In this document: piece after piece, positions 34,623 to 46,237 of the stretch
Numbering within the stretch: position 1 is the first letter of the stretch
How the letters are laid out: the number at the start of each line of letters is the position of its first letter
Source: Gerris lacustris
Lineage: Eukaryota > Arthropoda > Insecta > Hemiptera > Gerridae
NCBI GenBank assembly: GCA_951217055.1
Contig: OX578281.1
Location: forward strand, 10,820,447-10,884,446
Direction of reading: 5' to 3'
Length of the DNA: 64,000 bases
Made by a program: the position numbers and the translations under genes
The notes under the pieces: generated by a model
What the model was told of the DNA's origin: nothing
What the model saw: only the letters and a program-made list of their open reading frames with translations
The model's database searches: none

Positions 34623-35166
34623 ATATTAATTGTATCTTTTAAATAGTAAAATGTATTTTTAAAACTTCTGTAATCTGTCGCTGCCTGTAATCTATTACAG
34701 GGGTTTCAAATAAAATTGATCTCCATTTTTAAATGAAACCATTTTGAATTGAATCCGTCTTGAATTGAAATTCACTCTAGATCAATGCAGTTAATTCCTC
34801 TATTCAAGGTTTTAAATCTTCCAATTATATTTTATTAAAAAGATTTAAATATTTATTTATCTAAAGAGATTATCTTTAATCTGTAATCAAATTTTATACA
34901 AAATCTCCGATTGCTCTTTATTTCCCTTTAATTAATTTTTTTTATTAATAAATAACAAGTAGGGTTTTATGATTTTGTTTTTGAAATTCACAAAACAATA
35001 TGAAGGTGTTAAAAGAGGGTCGAGGTCTCACGGAAACCATTAAACCACTGAACCACTGAACCACTGAACCAATTTAGTGGTTTTAATAATCAGTATCATT
35101 AAAGTATCAAGCTTTTATTTATTTTGTGTTGTTCGGATAAAATCTCGATTAAAAATTAAATAAATA

Positions 35167-35169
<3 letters not shown>
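34623..35169. other. AT-rich interval with a short 9-10-bp tandem
   Basis: AAACCACTG/AACCACTG is repeated four times at 35041-35072. No gene. Confidence 0.4.

Positions 35170-35251
<82 letters not shown>
35170..35251. repeat. (AT)n microsatellite
   Basis: About 80 bp of pure AT. Confidence 0.95.
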
Positions 35252-35253
<2 letters not shown>

Positions 35254-36049
35254 CAATGTATGAAAAGGATAGATGCAATATGAAATATACATGCGATGTT
35301 TTATAAGTAATAAAAATATATAATTTATTTATAAATAATATCTCTTTGCAGATTAAAATGTAGTGATTAATGCACTACTTCATATGCATGACATAACAGC
35401 ATTATTACTTAAGTCATATAATTTATAAATTGTAATAAAGGCTAGATTTGTAGAAATAGATCACCGTATAGGCATTTATTTACTTTAGCAAACACCCTTG
35501 GTTCAAAACGATAGTCTGCCCTACAAAAGTTTCAAAGGTTTCAGTGTTTCCCGAAGACATTGAGACTCCTGGGGCAGATTTATTATGCTATTTTACGATT
35601 GAGCCTTATAACTTGTAAGACTAAATCTTATACACAAAACTGTAGGAAAATTAGTTTTACAGTTTTCTTAGCGTATATTTAATATTCCTTTGTATTAATA
35701 GTTAAGTAGACTAAGGGATATTATCACATTTATATTCACAAGTGTGACATTCCTCATTCCTTTGTCCCATGGTACATTCGATTAAATTAATATCCCTTTG
35801 TTTTAATAGTAATTTAGACTTAGGAATATATACTACTCTGTATAATGTTCCTTTGTCTAAATAACTATTAAGACAAAGGGATATAGGGGGGGGGGGGGGG
35901 GGGGTGCTTAAGTTAATAAGTTCCTAAGTGTGATATTCCTTTATCCTAAGTTACATAGGAATAAATATCCCTTTGTTTTAATCGTATTTTAGACTAAGGA
36001 ATATATACTACTACGAGTGCTCGTACGTAAGCTTACGTACGTGCTCGAA
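35252..36049. other. Interval with repeated TATCCCTTTGTT motifs, poly(G) and a palindrome
   Basis: TATCCCTTTGT-type motifs recur in both orientations at about 35690, 35795, 35845 (reverse: GACAAAGGGATATA) and 35968, with TAGACTWAGGAATATA partners. Poly(G) lies at 35886-35904. CGTACGTAAGCTTACGTACG (36022-36041) is a perfect 20-bp palindrome directly before an F5 copy. Confidence 0.5.
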
Positions 36050-36630
36050 AATACTCTACCAATTAGTGTGCCACATAGCTTCCTCACGTCCTGTTTTGTA
36101 AAATTTAATGGTTTTAAAACCTATTATGAGTACTAATGTATTTCATTTTTCCTCCGTTTATTAAATCTGTCAAAAGTGTTTTGACTTTTACATTAATTTT
36201 GCAAAATTGATGGAGCACAGACGATGAAATTAAACTTGGAACATCTGCAGACTACTTTAACCAATCTAATCCATCCAAATTTCATAAAAATGAGATAAGT
36301 GGTTAAATGATATAGGGTAAAAAAAATGTATGTTTATGCGCATTTGAATGAGAAATAAATAGGCGATAAAGGTTGAAACTTATAATGGGACCAACAATGA
36401 GCTCATTATGGCCTACTATACAAATTTCATTAAAATCAGACGTGTAGTTTTTAAGATATGTTCGTTCGCAAAAATTGAGTGATAGACCGGCAGACAGAAA
36501 TGGAACCTAAAATGTTCCCTGATGTCTGAAACGGATTTCTGTCTCGGAATTTTTGAAATTGGAGACCTAAAGAAATATTCGTTCTTCGGAGCGAACATAT
36601 TATAGAGCATCCGTTATTATCGGTAAGCTC
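36050..36630 (+). repeat. F5 family copy, most complete in forward orientation
   Basis: AATACTCTACCAATTAGTG at the start to GGTAAGCTCGCAAGCAAAAG at the end, about 580 bp, with all family blocks in order. This is a good reference copy. Confidence 0.75.
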
Positions 36631-37924
36631 GCAAGCAAAAGTACCACACAATGAAAGGATAATAGAATATAGACGATGTATTAAATAGATAATAAAATAT
36701 ATAGATAAATAAAAACATACATTACGTAGGTAAAAAATAGTAAAAAAAAAAAATATATATATATTGTTTTCCTCTATTTAACATATTATCAATATGTAAA
36801 TATTTAACGTATTTACATATTGCATGACTACAATCATATTTTTAAAGTATGAAAATAAATTAATGACATCTAATAAAACAAAAATAACTGGGTAACAAAA
36901 TTTTTTTTTCTGTTAACTTTGACAGCTGACAAATGACAGTTGGAAATCTATTAATAAATGCTATAGCTTTATTTTTAAAGGAAACATACAATATAGTTGA
37001 ATATGCCAAAAGTAAAAACGCTGTTGGTGAAAAAAAAAAAATAAAAAATAATAAATATATAGTAGTGTGTCCCCAAATCGATGCACAAATGGTGAAAAAT
37101 ACTAAAAAATATTGAATTAAAATTTTTTCTGGAGTTCTGCTCTGCTTGAATTGAAACTAATTTGTCATAATTTTAGTTTGGAGTAAAAAATGTCTTGGAA
37201 ATTTACAAAAAAAAAATTATCCTTAAAAACTAGAGGTCGGAATTTAAGGGTTTGAAATTTTCTTACTACGGAAATTCGTGTTGTGGGAGTGTTAAATGTA
37301 AAATAGGAGGACTCCCTAAGTATAAAAATATATTTTGTTTATTTTTTTTTTACCGCTATTTATCTTTGCTCCATCTCAAATTGCGTTTGTCGTGAAGAAA
37401 TCGACAAAAAAATGCAGAGAGAGCAATGCATAAGTTTCACTTCTAATGCGTGAGTCTCTCACATATTTTTTTTTTTTTAAAGTCAATGTTGGTTGAATGT
37501 TCTTTATTTCGTTTAATGGTGTAGGCTATTTAGATAAAATGTATTGTTAAAATAGTATTGTATTCGACAGCAAAGGGAAAGGCCCAATTTCTCTAAAACT
37601 CGAGATGAGAAAATGTGGGAAAAGCTGTTCTTTTGTAGAGACAAAGTGATTGAATTAGGGGAGACACAATCGACTTTATTTTATTTTTTATTTATTTTTT
37701 TTTTTTAGAAGCAGTGAGATTGAAAATCACTCTTTGTTACATTACGTTTAGTAAAAGCAATAAAAATAACCCTTTTTTCCTGGTTTAAAAGAACGTGGAT
37801 TTTTTTTTTTTTTTTTTTATCGATTTCTTTAATTTTAAATAACACAAAATGAATTAATAATCTGTAGCAAGAGAAACTTATGTAAATTTGTAAATCAATT
37901 GCACTCTTCGAATTAGTTTAAATC
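36631..37924. other. AT-rich interval with an F11-associated fragment
   Basis: GAGAGCAATGCATAAGTTTC..ACTTCTAATGCGTGAG at 37420-37460 matches 61535-61575 and 63048-63090, where it precedes an F11-type end. Poly(A), poly(T) and plain AT-rich DNA make up the rest; no gene. Confidence 0.45.
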
Positions 37925-38395
37925 AAATGGTTGTGCGTAAAGTCTCACGTAAAAAAGGTTTCAGTTGGCATTGTGAACATAAAATTATTAATCGAAAGAG
38001 GAATAATAATCGGTAAAGGAATATTAATCAGTAGAGGGATATTAATCGGTAGAGGAATATTAATCTATAGAGGAATATTAATCGAAAGAGGAATATTAAT
38101 CGGTAGAGGAATATTAATAGGTAAAGGAATATTAATCGAAAGAGGAATGTTAATCGGTAGAGGAATATTAATCGGTAGAGGAATTTTAATCCGTAGAGGA
38201 ATAGCCGCAAAAAATAAATGCACTATAAACGAGAAAACTTAGAAGAAAATCATTTTTCCTAGGGCCAGTTATTTAGAACAAATTGCTGATTTAGGCCTTC
38301 CTACATTTACTTGTCTCCCCTCCTTAGGGGGGGACAGGCAAATGTTGATGTTTTTTGTCAAAATGGCGTGAAAAATTAAACAGTTTTTACAAATC
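37925..38395 (+). repeat. F11 copy with an 18-bp array inside
   Basis: GTTGTGCGTAAAGTCTCACG..GTTGGCATTGTGAACAT starts as other F11 copies. The poly(G) region is followed by TTTGTCAAAATGGCGTG at 38351. Between them lies the 18-bp array. Confidence 0.6.
37990..38206. repeat. 18-bp tandem array, ~12 units
   Basis: The unit is AGAGGAATATTAATCGGT with CGAAAG/GGTAAA variants. Because 18 is divisible by 3 the array stays open (RGILIG repeats) for 100 codons, but it lies inside a transposon-like repeat and codes for nothing recognisable. Confidence 0.9.
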
Positions 38396-38744
38396 CCTCC
38401 TTAAATAAATAAAAAATAAAATTATATTTATATAGTTATTAGTTATAGTTATTAGTTAATATCTATCATAATCCTGTAAAATCATCATAAAAGCATAATA
38501 TTGCTAAACACTAAAGTAATTCTACCAACTTATATATATAATATTAAAAGCACTTTTATGTAAATTAGTCTTTAATAGCTGAGTCGCGCTCAAGTTTTTG
38601 CTTTTGCTACCAGCTAAACAAATCTGAAGTAAATTTTTGAAATTGTTAAATGTAAAGTGTATTAAGCAATGTATGTAGAATCTCTTGTAGTTTTATCAAT
38701 AATAAATAAATTGAAATTGAAAATTGAATTGAAATGTTTTATAT
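38396..38744. other. Interval ending in a LINE-like (TTGAAA)n tail
   Basis: 38560-38735 ends ATAAATTGAAATTGAAAATTGAATTGAAATG as runs of TTGAAA-type units, a tail seen at the 3' ends of some non-LTR retrotransposons. No reverse transcriptase frame is visible upstream. Confidence 0.3.
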
Positions 38745-38945
38745 TTTATTAATTTTGTTAATATAATTTACACTTCTATACCGTTCATTTGATACCCCAC
38801 TGAAAATTAAACGCGTGCCCCCACCACCCCTTATTCTAATAAATTTCATGTTCACAATACCAACGAAACACTTTTTATGTGAAACTTCACGCACAATCAT
38901 TTTATTTTGTTTAACCAACGAAACCCTAAAAACGCCTTTGTAAAT
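38745..38945 (-). repeat. F11 copy (reverse, 5' end)
   Basis: ATACCAACGAAACAC, TTTATGTGAAACTTCACGCAC and TTTAACCAACGAAACCCTAAA. The terminal AACGAAACCC motif occurs twice. Confidence 0.6.
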
Positions 38946-39472
38946 GCTTGATGTTCCATATAAATACACGTTATGAATAGATAAAGCTGTTTTTAGAGCT
39001 GTATTTAAATTATAATATAATTATAATTAAATGTTCTTTTGACCTTAAAGTTGGTATTTAACCATTTGATCTATCAAAGTCGATAGATCATTCTTTGGGA
39101 TTTGAATAATCTTAGGCAAGGAATTTTGGCTAAATCCAGTCTGTTATCAGGTCGAAGCAGTGAACCGTGCTAAATGAATGAAGCCGACCGATCAATCTTT
39201 ACACTTGCCCGGGTCCTTGAATTCATTAAGCATAGCCCATTAGGAAATTGGCTTGTATCCCCCTTCCCCTATATTTCTGATTTCCTCCGAAGCTCTCAAA
39301 ATAACCGTGACATTTAAAAGACACAATATCCTTATACTGTCTACATTTTAACGAAGAAGTTGAAAGAATTGATTTAATTCTGCAAAAAAGAGATGGAAAT
39401 GGTATACTTCGAAATATCAGTTTTAAAAGCTGTTAAAAACAAATCAATTGGTTAAATAAAAGTTGATAAATG
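38946..39472. other. Interval without recognised gene
   Basis: A short ATTTGATCTATCAAA..GTCGATAGATCATT inverted motif lies near 39062-39090; otherwise unique. Confidence 0.35.
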
Positions 39473-41215
39473 TTTCAATAACAATTATGAATTAGAATGA
39501 AATTAGAAAGGTATCTAACAATTATGAATTAGAATGAAATTAGTAAGGTATCTAACAATTATGAATTAGAATGAAATTAGTAAGGTATCTAACAATTATG
39601 AATTAGAATGAAATTAGTAAGGTATCTAACAATTATGAATAAGAAAGAAATTAGAAAGGTACTTAACAATTATGAATTAGAATGAAATTAGTAAGGTATC
39701 TAACAATTATGAATTAGAATGAAATTAGAAAGGTATCTAACAATTATGAATTAGAATGAAATTAGTAAGGTATATAACAATTATGAATTAGAATGAAATT
39801 AGTAAGGTATCTAACAATTATGAATTAGAATGAAATTAGTAAGGTATCTAACAATTATGAATAAGAAAGAAATTAGAAAGGTACTTAACAATTATGAATT
39901 AGAATGAAATTAGTAAGGTATCTAACAATTATGAATAAGAAAGAAATTAGAAAGGTACTTAACAATTATGAATTAGAATGAAATTAGTAAGGTATCTAAC
40001 AATTATGAATAAGAATGAAATTAGAAAGGTACTTAACAATTATGAATTAGAATGAAATTAATAAGGTACTTAACAATTATGAATTAGAATGAAATTAGTA
40101 AGGTATCTAACAATTATGAATTAGAATGAAATTAGTAAGGTACTTAACAATTATGAATTAGAATGAAATTTGTAAGGTATCTAACAATTATGAATTAGAA
40201 TGAAATTAGTAAGGTATCTAACAATTATGAATTAGAATGAAATTAGAAAGGTACGTAACAATTATGAAATTAGAATGAAATTAGTAAGGTATCTAACAAT
40301 TATGAATTAGAATGAAATTAGTAAGGTACTTAACAATTATGAATTAGAATGAAATTAGTGAGGTACTTAACAATTATGAATTAGAATGAAATTAGTAAGG
40401 TATCTAACAATTATGAATTAGAATGAAATTAATAAGGTACTTAACAATTATGAATTAGAATGAAATTAGTAAGGTACTTAACAATTATGAATTAGAATGA
40501 AATTAGTAAGGTATCTAACAATTATGAATTAGAATGAAATTAGTAAGGTACTTAACAATTATGAATTAGAATGAAATTAGTAAGGTATCTAACAATTATG
40601 AATTAGAATGAAATTAATAAGATACTTAACAATTATGAATTAGAATGAAATTAGTAAGGTATCTAACAATTATGAATTAGAATGAAATTAGTAAGGTACT
40701 TAACAATTATGAATTAGAATGAAATTAGTAAGGTATCTAACAATTATGAATTAGAATGAAATTAGAAAGGTACGTAACAATTATGAAATTAGAATGAAAT
40801 TAGTAAGGTATCTAACAATTATGAATTAGAATGAAATTAGTAAGGTACGTAACAATTATGAATAAGAATTAAATTAGTAAGGTACGTAACAATTATGAGT
40901 TAGAATTAAATTAGTAAGGTGCGTAACGATTATGAACTAGAATGAAATTAGTAAGGTACGTAACAATTAAGAATTTGAATGAAATTATTAAGGTAAACGT
41001 AACATTTATGAATAAGAATGAAATTACTAACGTATACGGAACAATTATATGAATTAGAATGAAATTACTAAGGTATACGTAACAATTATATGAATTAGAA
41101 TGAAATTACTAAGGTATACGTAACAATTATATGAATTAGAATGAAATTACTAAGGTATATGTAACAATTATATGAATTAGAATGAAATTAGTAAGGTACG
41201 CAACAATTATGAATT
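39473..41215. repeat. 37-bp tandem array, ~47 units
   Basis: The unit is AACAATTATGAATTAGAA plus TGAAATTAGTAAGGTATCT. Variants alternate (GGTATCT, GGTACTT, GGTACGT; AAGAAAG for TAGAATG). Units in the last 250 bp are more diverged and longer (ATTATATGAATTAG..TTACTAAGGTATACGT, about 39-40 bp), as expected at an array edge. Confidence 0.93.
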
Positions 41216-41365
41216 ACGAGGACACACTGGGATTTTTAGTTCTGATTCATTATCGCGCAACATTGAGTCAGATAATTCCATTTATGGTGGACTCAAATAT
41301 TCAGCCCTGCTATATTCCAGTTACAAGATTCAATGTCGCAGACTCACCCGGGATGCAAGCCGGAC
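41216..41365. other. Short spacer between two arrays
   Basis: About 150 bp of non-repetitive DNA separating the 37-bp and 27-bp arrays. Confidence 0.4.
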
Positions 41366-41563
41366 AATGAATCCGGACAAAGAATTTGTGACAATGAATC
41401 CGGGCAAAGAATTTGTGACAATGAATCCGGACAAAGAATTTGTGACAATGAATCCGGACAAAGAATTTGTGACAATGAATCCGGACAAAGAATTTGTGAC
41501 AATGAATCCGGACAAAGAATTTGTGACAATGAATCCTAACTAAGAATTTGTGACAATGAATCG
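41366..41563. repeat. 27-bp tandem array, ~7 units
   Basis: The unit is GACAATGAATCCGGACAAAG plus AATTTGT. As 27 is divisible by 3, five of the six frames stay open, producing several overlapping repeat peptides. None is likely real. Confidence 0.92.
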
Positions 41564-41967
41564 CTGTGTGTACCAGGCTTAAAGACAAGTTCATAAAATA
41601 GGATATGACAGGCAGATCACCCTAGTGCCGGTAATGAGAAAACTCGGTAATGAAATAATGGAGGGTCTAGTAGGTGGCTCTGCCTAGTGAATCGATGCAG
41701 CACTATCTACACTCTAACACCTTTCTATCCTCTTGTACCACTCTTTTAAGTCTCTAGTGCACTTTATAATATTACTTTGATCTAAGTTATATTAAAACCT
41801 TTACTAAATAAATCTATATCACCTGAAAGACCCGCGTTTTTTAAAAATCTTATTTTAACTGCGATTTTTGTGAATCAAACCATTTTTAGGGATCATTCGT
41901 AAGGGAGTTGATCATGATAATGAAAAGTCATTTGCAACAGTGAACTGAATATATATATATTTATATT
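41564..41967. other. Interval without recognised gene
   Basis: Unique sequence. Confidence 0.35.
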
Positions 41968-42400
41968 TTCTGTGATTACTGAAGGTAAGGAAAGCTACGT
42001 GATCGTTCTGAAGAACGAAAAATATAAAATAAAAAAAAAATATTTCATAAACGAAATGTTTTTGGAACGAAGTTCCTTATGGCACGTTCTGGAGCCCGGG
42101 AGTGAATCCAACAAAAACGACCAAAATAACCGTCACAAAATCACCGTCACAAAATCACCGTCACGCAAAATCCGTCACGAAATCTACCGATGGCGATAAC
42201 TGGAGTAAAAGTGGACCGACTTAGTTGAAATTTGGTACACATGTTCATTTTACCAATGCCCGGGAAAAGTTCGTTGGACAACGTTATCCGCCCAAGCGTT
42301 CACACGCAACGCTCGCGTAAACGTAAGCTTCGAATTTAAAATTGGAATTTTTGGACGGGAAAAAATTCTAACTTCATCTATTTAATGAGACAAACTTGAA
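41968..42400 (+). repeat. F5-like end joined to F13 copy 3
   Basis: ACTGAAGGTAAGGAAAGC and GTGATCGTTCTGAAGAACG are the F5 terminal block. From 42062 GAACGAAGTTCCTTATGGCA follows, then GGAGCCCGGGAGTGAATCC, three TCACAAAATCACCG-type repeats (42134-42180), CAACGCTCGCGTAAACGTAAG and AATGAGACAAAC. The same F5-to-F13 order occurs at 59486-59950, so the join is part of a family and not a chance abutment. Confidence 0.65.
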
Positions 42401-42483
42401 TTAATATATTCAAGAAATTATAACAGGAATGCAATTTTAAAAGATTAGTTTACCAAAAATTATTTTTGCTCGTCAAACTTTAT

Positions 42484-42506
42484 CCTCTCTCACTCTCTCT
42501 CTCTCT

Positions 42507-42594
<88 letters not shown>

Positions 42595-42595
42595 T
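42484..42595. repeat. (CT)n microsatellite
   Basis: About 112 bp of CT with a few CCCT interruptions. Confidence 0.95.
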
Positions 42596-43281
42596 GTTAA
42601 ATACTGTAAAGGTATTTGGTGGCGTTGGTATACATAAAGATAAAAGTATATAATGTATACATTTTTTTTTGTTTGATATATTTTCGTTACAACTTTGTTT
42701 TTGGTAAACACACATATTTACGTCTTCTCTTTTTTTCTCCCTTAAAATTGTTTATCTTTACAAAGGAAAGGGGGATGGCACAGTGGTAAACAACCAAAAA
42801 GCCAATCCCTGAAATCAATAAGTCTGCTTTTCGAGTGGGGGGGGGGGGGGGGGGGGGGGGGAGTGTGTCGTTTAATATTTAGAGGTGCAAAATTGCTAGC
42901 ATCAAAGATCTTTTTTTAAAAAAACCACAAACTACCTCACTTCCCGAACATTGTCTAAAAGCCTGTCTTTTTTTGTCTTTGTGTAAAAAGGAGATTTTTT
43001 TTACGATGAAGTGCATAAGGGAAGGATCAAAGTAAAGCGTTGGAAATACGAAGGCTCAACTAAGCATAAAACCAAAAGAAACCAAAAAGAAACAAAAAGA
43101 GGTTTAACGGGATGAGAAGATTCACTTCCACGTCTTCTTGTCTCTGCTTTCCAAGGGAAAGATGATAGTGTTCTTTATATAAGACAAAAGAAGGTATTTT
43201 CACACTTTCAATTTAATAATCTGTTTCATTAGGAAAAATTGTGCTTTTCGAAATGCAAGCGTTTTCTTACCTTCAAAAATG
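42596..43281. other. Interval with poly(G) and no gene
   Basis: Poly(G) at 42837-42861 (25 bp). The rest is purine-rich unique DNA with repeated CAAAAAGAAAC motifs near 43070. Confidence 0.45.
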
Positions 43282-43865
43282 TTTTTAGGGTTTTGTAGAT
43301 TCTTCTCAAAACCCTTATGCCGAGGGTGATGTGTCCGTCTGTCCGTCGCTCTTTGGTTCATAGGGCCCGAACCGTTTGAGCTAAAGAGCTGAAATTTGAA
43401 ACACTGGTGCAACTTTTTGACCCAACCACAGGAAAAATATACTGAAGTTCAAAATTAAATATGCGCATGCGCAATTTATGTTGTAACCTCAAAAATTTAT
43501 ATTTTTTTTAATTTTTGATTGGGGTATCAAATGAAAGCTGCTTAAGTGTAGGACGCAAATATATATTTGCTTTTTTAAATATTTCATTCTTTATTGGTTT
43601 TTTAAGTCAAAATATACCCCCAAAAATACCCCCCCCCCCCAACCACTATATAACGGCTGGTCCTAAAATTTCGAAATAATTCATGGTTATACCTTATGGT
43701 GGAGCTATGGAAATGTCCTGAAAAAAATAATTTATCTAGTCGGTATTAGCGATGAAAAACATTGTGACCCCCCGGGGGATCGAACCCGGGACCCTTCTTG
43801 AGATCGAAGCAAAAAATCATAATTACATAACGGGTATGCTTAATCATCTACAAAACCCTAAAAAG
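43282..43865 (-). mobile_element. TIR element with internal Pol III B box (~584 bp)
   Basis: TTTTTAGGGTTTTGTAGAT at the left and ATCTACAAAACCCTAAAAA at the right are perfect 19-bp inverted ends. On the minus strand GTCCCGGGTTCGATCCCCC (about 43766-43790) contains a perfect B box. The left part holds (GTCTGTCC)n and a TGCGCATGCGCA palindrome near 43464. There is a poly(C) run at 43630. No frame and no clear target duplication. Confidence 0.65.
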
Positions 43866-43984
43866 TACTTGGACGCAAGTACTTCCCTGTGATTATTTTT
43901 TATTAGATAATATTAATATTCTGTAGATATAAAAGGAATTGTGTTAGAGGTGTAAAATCTGCGAAAATGCTAAAAGAGTAGAAC

Positions 43985-44560
43985 AGGTCGAATGTTAGAC
44001 GAGAATGAAACAACATCTAATATTAGAAGGGTTAAATATCTTGACTGACTAGTACTAAAAAAGTGTTAAATCTGAGAAAATGCTAAATGAACAGATTATC
44101 AGGTCTAGTTTTAGATGAGAATGTAGCAAGATCTAATATTAGAAGAGTTAAATATCTCTACTAGTACTAAATGAGTGGAAAATCTGTGAAAATGCTAAAA
44201 GAGTTGAATATCAGGTCTAGTGTTAGACGTTAATGAAGCAAGATCTGATATTAGAAGAGTAAAATATCTCTACTAATACTTAAAGAGTGTAAAATTTGTT
44301 AAAATGCTAAAAGAGTTGAATATCAGGTCTAATGTTAGACGAGGATGAAACAAGATCTGATATTAGAAGAGTAAAATATCTCTATTAATACTAAAAGAGT
44401 GTAAAATCTGTTAAAATGCTAGAAGAACAGATTATCGTCTAGTTTTAGACGAGAATGAAGCAAGATTTGATATCAGAAGATTAAAATATCTCTACTAGTA
44501 TAAAAAGAGTGTAAAATTAGTTAAAATGCTAAAAGGGCATAATATCAGGTCTATCTAGGT
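43985..44560. repeat. ~112-bp degenerate tandem array, ~5 units
   Basis: The unit contains GTTAGACGAGAATGAARCAA, GATCTRATATTAGAAGAGT, AAATATCTCTACTAGTACTA and GTGTAAAATCTGTTAAAATG. For example GTTGAATATCAGG recurs at 44203 and 44315. Clearly older than the other arrays. Confidence 0.8.
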
Positions 44561-45149
44561 TGGTCGCAGCAGCAGAACAAGTGAATGAGACTGCAAGTTT
44601 GTTACATCCTACAAAATGTCAAAAACTTCTTTGGTGGTTCTAAATACCAATTCTGCGTGATTGGTAAGGATGGTTGCTCCTTTCATAAAGTAGAAGATCA
44701 CAAATACGAGGGGATACCCTGAAAGTTATAATTGTAGAGCATTTCATGTTTCATACTTCTCCAACAAATTTTGATCATTCATTTGAAAAAAATTAAATTG
44801 CAATTCGCAACTGAAACTGATTTGCAACTGGTATAAATGATCTCACGCAATCAGTTTGTGTTTGTGATTTCTAGCATAGTTCAAGTTTTGTTTCAGTCAA
44901 CCAGTATGGGGATGCCCAATCCGTGTATGCAGGAACTAAACCGTATAATTGTTATTATACAGCCTGACAGGCCATTTCAATTAAGTAGTCATTAATCAAT
45001 TTACTAGTGTTTACAAATTCGCAGCTGCTTTATTTGGTTTCAATTATAACGTGACTAAAGGCTCTCAGCATATGCTCGGCTGCTATGGCAAACTTTTGGT
45101 CTGCCAAGTTAAATAGATAAATATTGTTGGTTCATTTGATAATTTCAGT
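44561..45149. other. Interval without recognised gene
   Basis: Unique sequence; no repeat relatives noticed. Confidence 0.35.
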
Positions 45150-45345
45150 AATAATGTTGCACGTCTTTGTTGCGGGGCTGATTCGGCGCTGCTGCGATTC
45201 AGAGCCGCAACATTTCCCCGTGTCGCTGGAGCGCATTGATTGTAAGATTTTGAGTCTAAACTTAGTCCACTCCTTGACTCAATGCTGCGCGTCTTTGTTG
45301 CAGGGCTAAATCGACGCTGCTGCGACAAAGACGCGCAACAATGAG
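45150..45345. repeat. GC-rich repeat pair around GTCTTTGTTGC
   Basis: TGTTGCACGTCTTTGTTGCG..GGGCTGATTCGGCGCTGCTGCG (45153) and TGCTGCGCGTCTTTGTTGCA..GGGCTAAATCGACGCTGCTGCG (45282) are direct repeats. The second is also followed by its inverse, GCTGCGACAAAGACGCGCAA (45319). Possibly a small element of about 190 bp; the coding frames here are shadows of the repeat. Confidence 0.5.
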
Positions 45346-46237
45346 TCCCGGTGTGGTCTAAGCATTACTGTTCCTAATGTTCTTTTCACTTTTGTGAAAA
45401 TAAGTTGTGTCAAATTTGTATTGTTAAACCCCTTGTTTTCAAGAATGCTGCAGCTAAGTTTTTGTTTTGTCTGAAACAAAAAAATCAATTAAAAGTCTAA
45501 AAATCAAATCTTTTATGTGATTCCGATGCTGGTGAGCAAAGAGAGAAAAGAAAATATTATAGATGTATAAATCATTTTATTTCTTTATGGCACTTAAAAA
45601 CTTACTTAGTCTTTACATTTGAACTATTAATATCTTTGTTTGTACGCTCCACTTTCATTTTTTTTCTCACTTTGTAAGTTGTTTTCGTTTGATTCATATC
45701 GAATGGATAAACACTGGATTGTTTTGCTGGATGGATTACGATTATCCCATTTTGCTCGATGGGAGAACTAGGTCAGTCGGTTCGTAGTAGGGAGGGAATG
45801 TTTTCATCGATTCACCGAGTTGAATACGAGGCCGTCGAACTTCCTGCTCGACTTAGTGCAAGAAGTAGAAAAGGCTCCCGAATGTTGTGTGTCGTGGGGT
45901 AGAGGGTGGTTTAAGCGCGGAATCCCTCGAGAGGGAGACCTGAGTTTAGGGAGGTGGTAGGCGCCGTTCCTCTAGGGTGCTTTCAGCTCTTATACCATTG
46001 TATAAACATCCCACCAATCACCATCAGTTAAGGTAACTCAACAAGGGTTTCAATTCTACTTTTAAAGGACCAATTCCTTAAGACCTGCACATAAATTCTT
46101 TCCTTTTCTTACCCTCTCACACATTTTTAAACCAACTATCCCAATGAACTTACTTACTACTAACTTAAACTTCAGAGTGCGAAAAACACTCACTCTTTTT
46201 GTGCGAAAAACTATAACTACACCTGAATTTATTGTTT
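45346..46237. other. Interval with a GC-richer block
   Basis: 45700-45990 is distinctly richer in G+C (GGGAGAACTAGGTCAGTCGG, CTCGAGAGGGAGACCTGAG) than its surroundings. It could be a fragment of a retrotransposon or a host exon or UTR. I find no convincing frame or splice pair. Confidence 0.3.

Noticed and set aside
37931..38242. 103-codon frame with RGILIG repeats
   Set aside because: An 18-bp tandem array keeps any frame open; it sits inside an F11 repeat and has no conserved flanks.
41310..41594. Several overlapping repeat proteins, such as NESGQRICD units
   Set aside because: A 27-bp array leaves five of six frames open at once, so openness is not evidence of coding.
43740..43800. Functional tRNA gene at the B box GGTTCGATCCC
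   Set aside because: No A box at the right distance and no cloverleaf; it is part of a TIR element.
45083..45328. 81-codon basic, Ser/Ala-rich frame
   Set aside because: It follows the GC-rich repeated modules and is shadowed by frames on the other strand.
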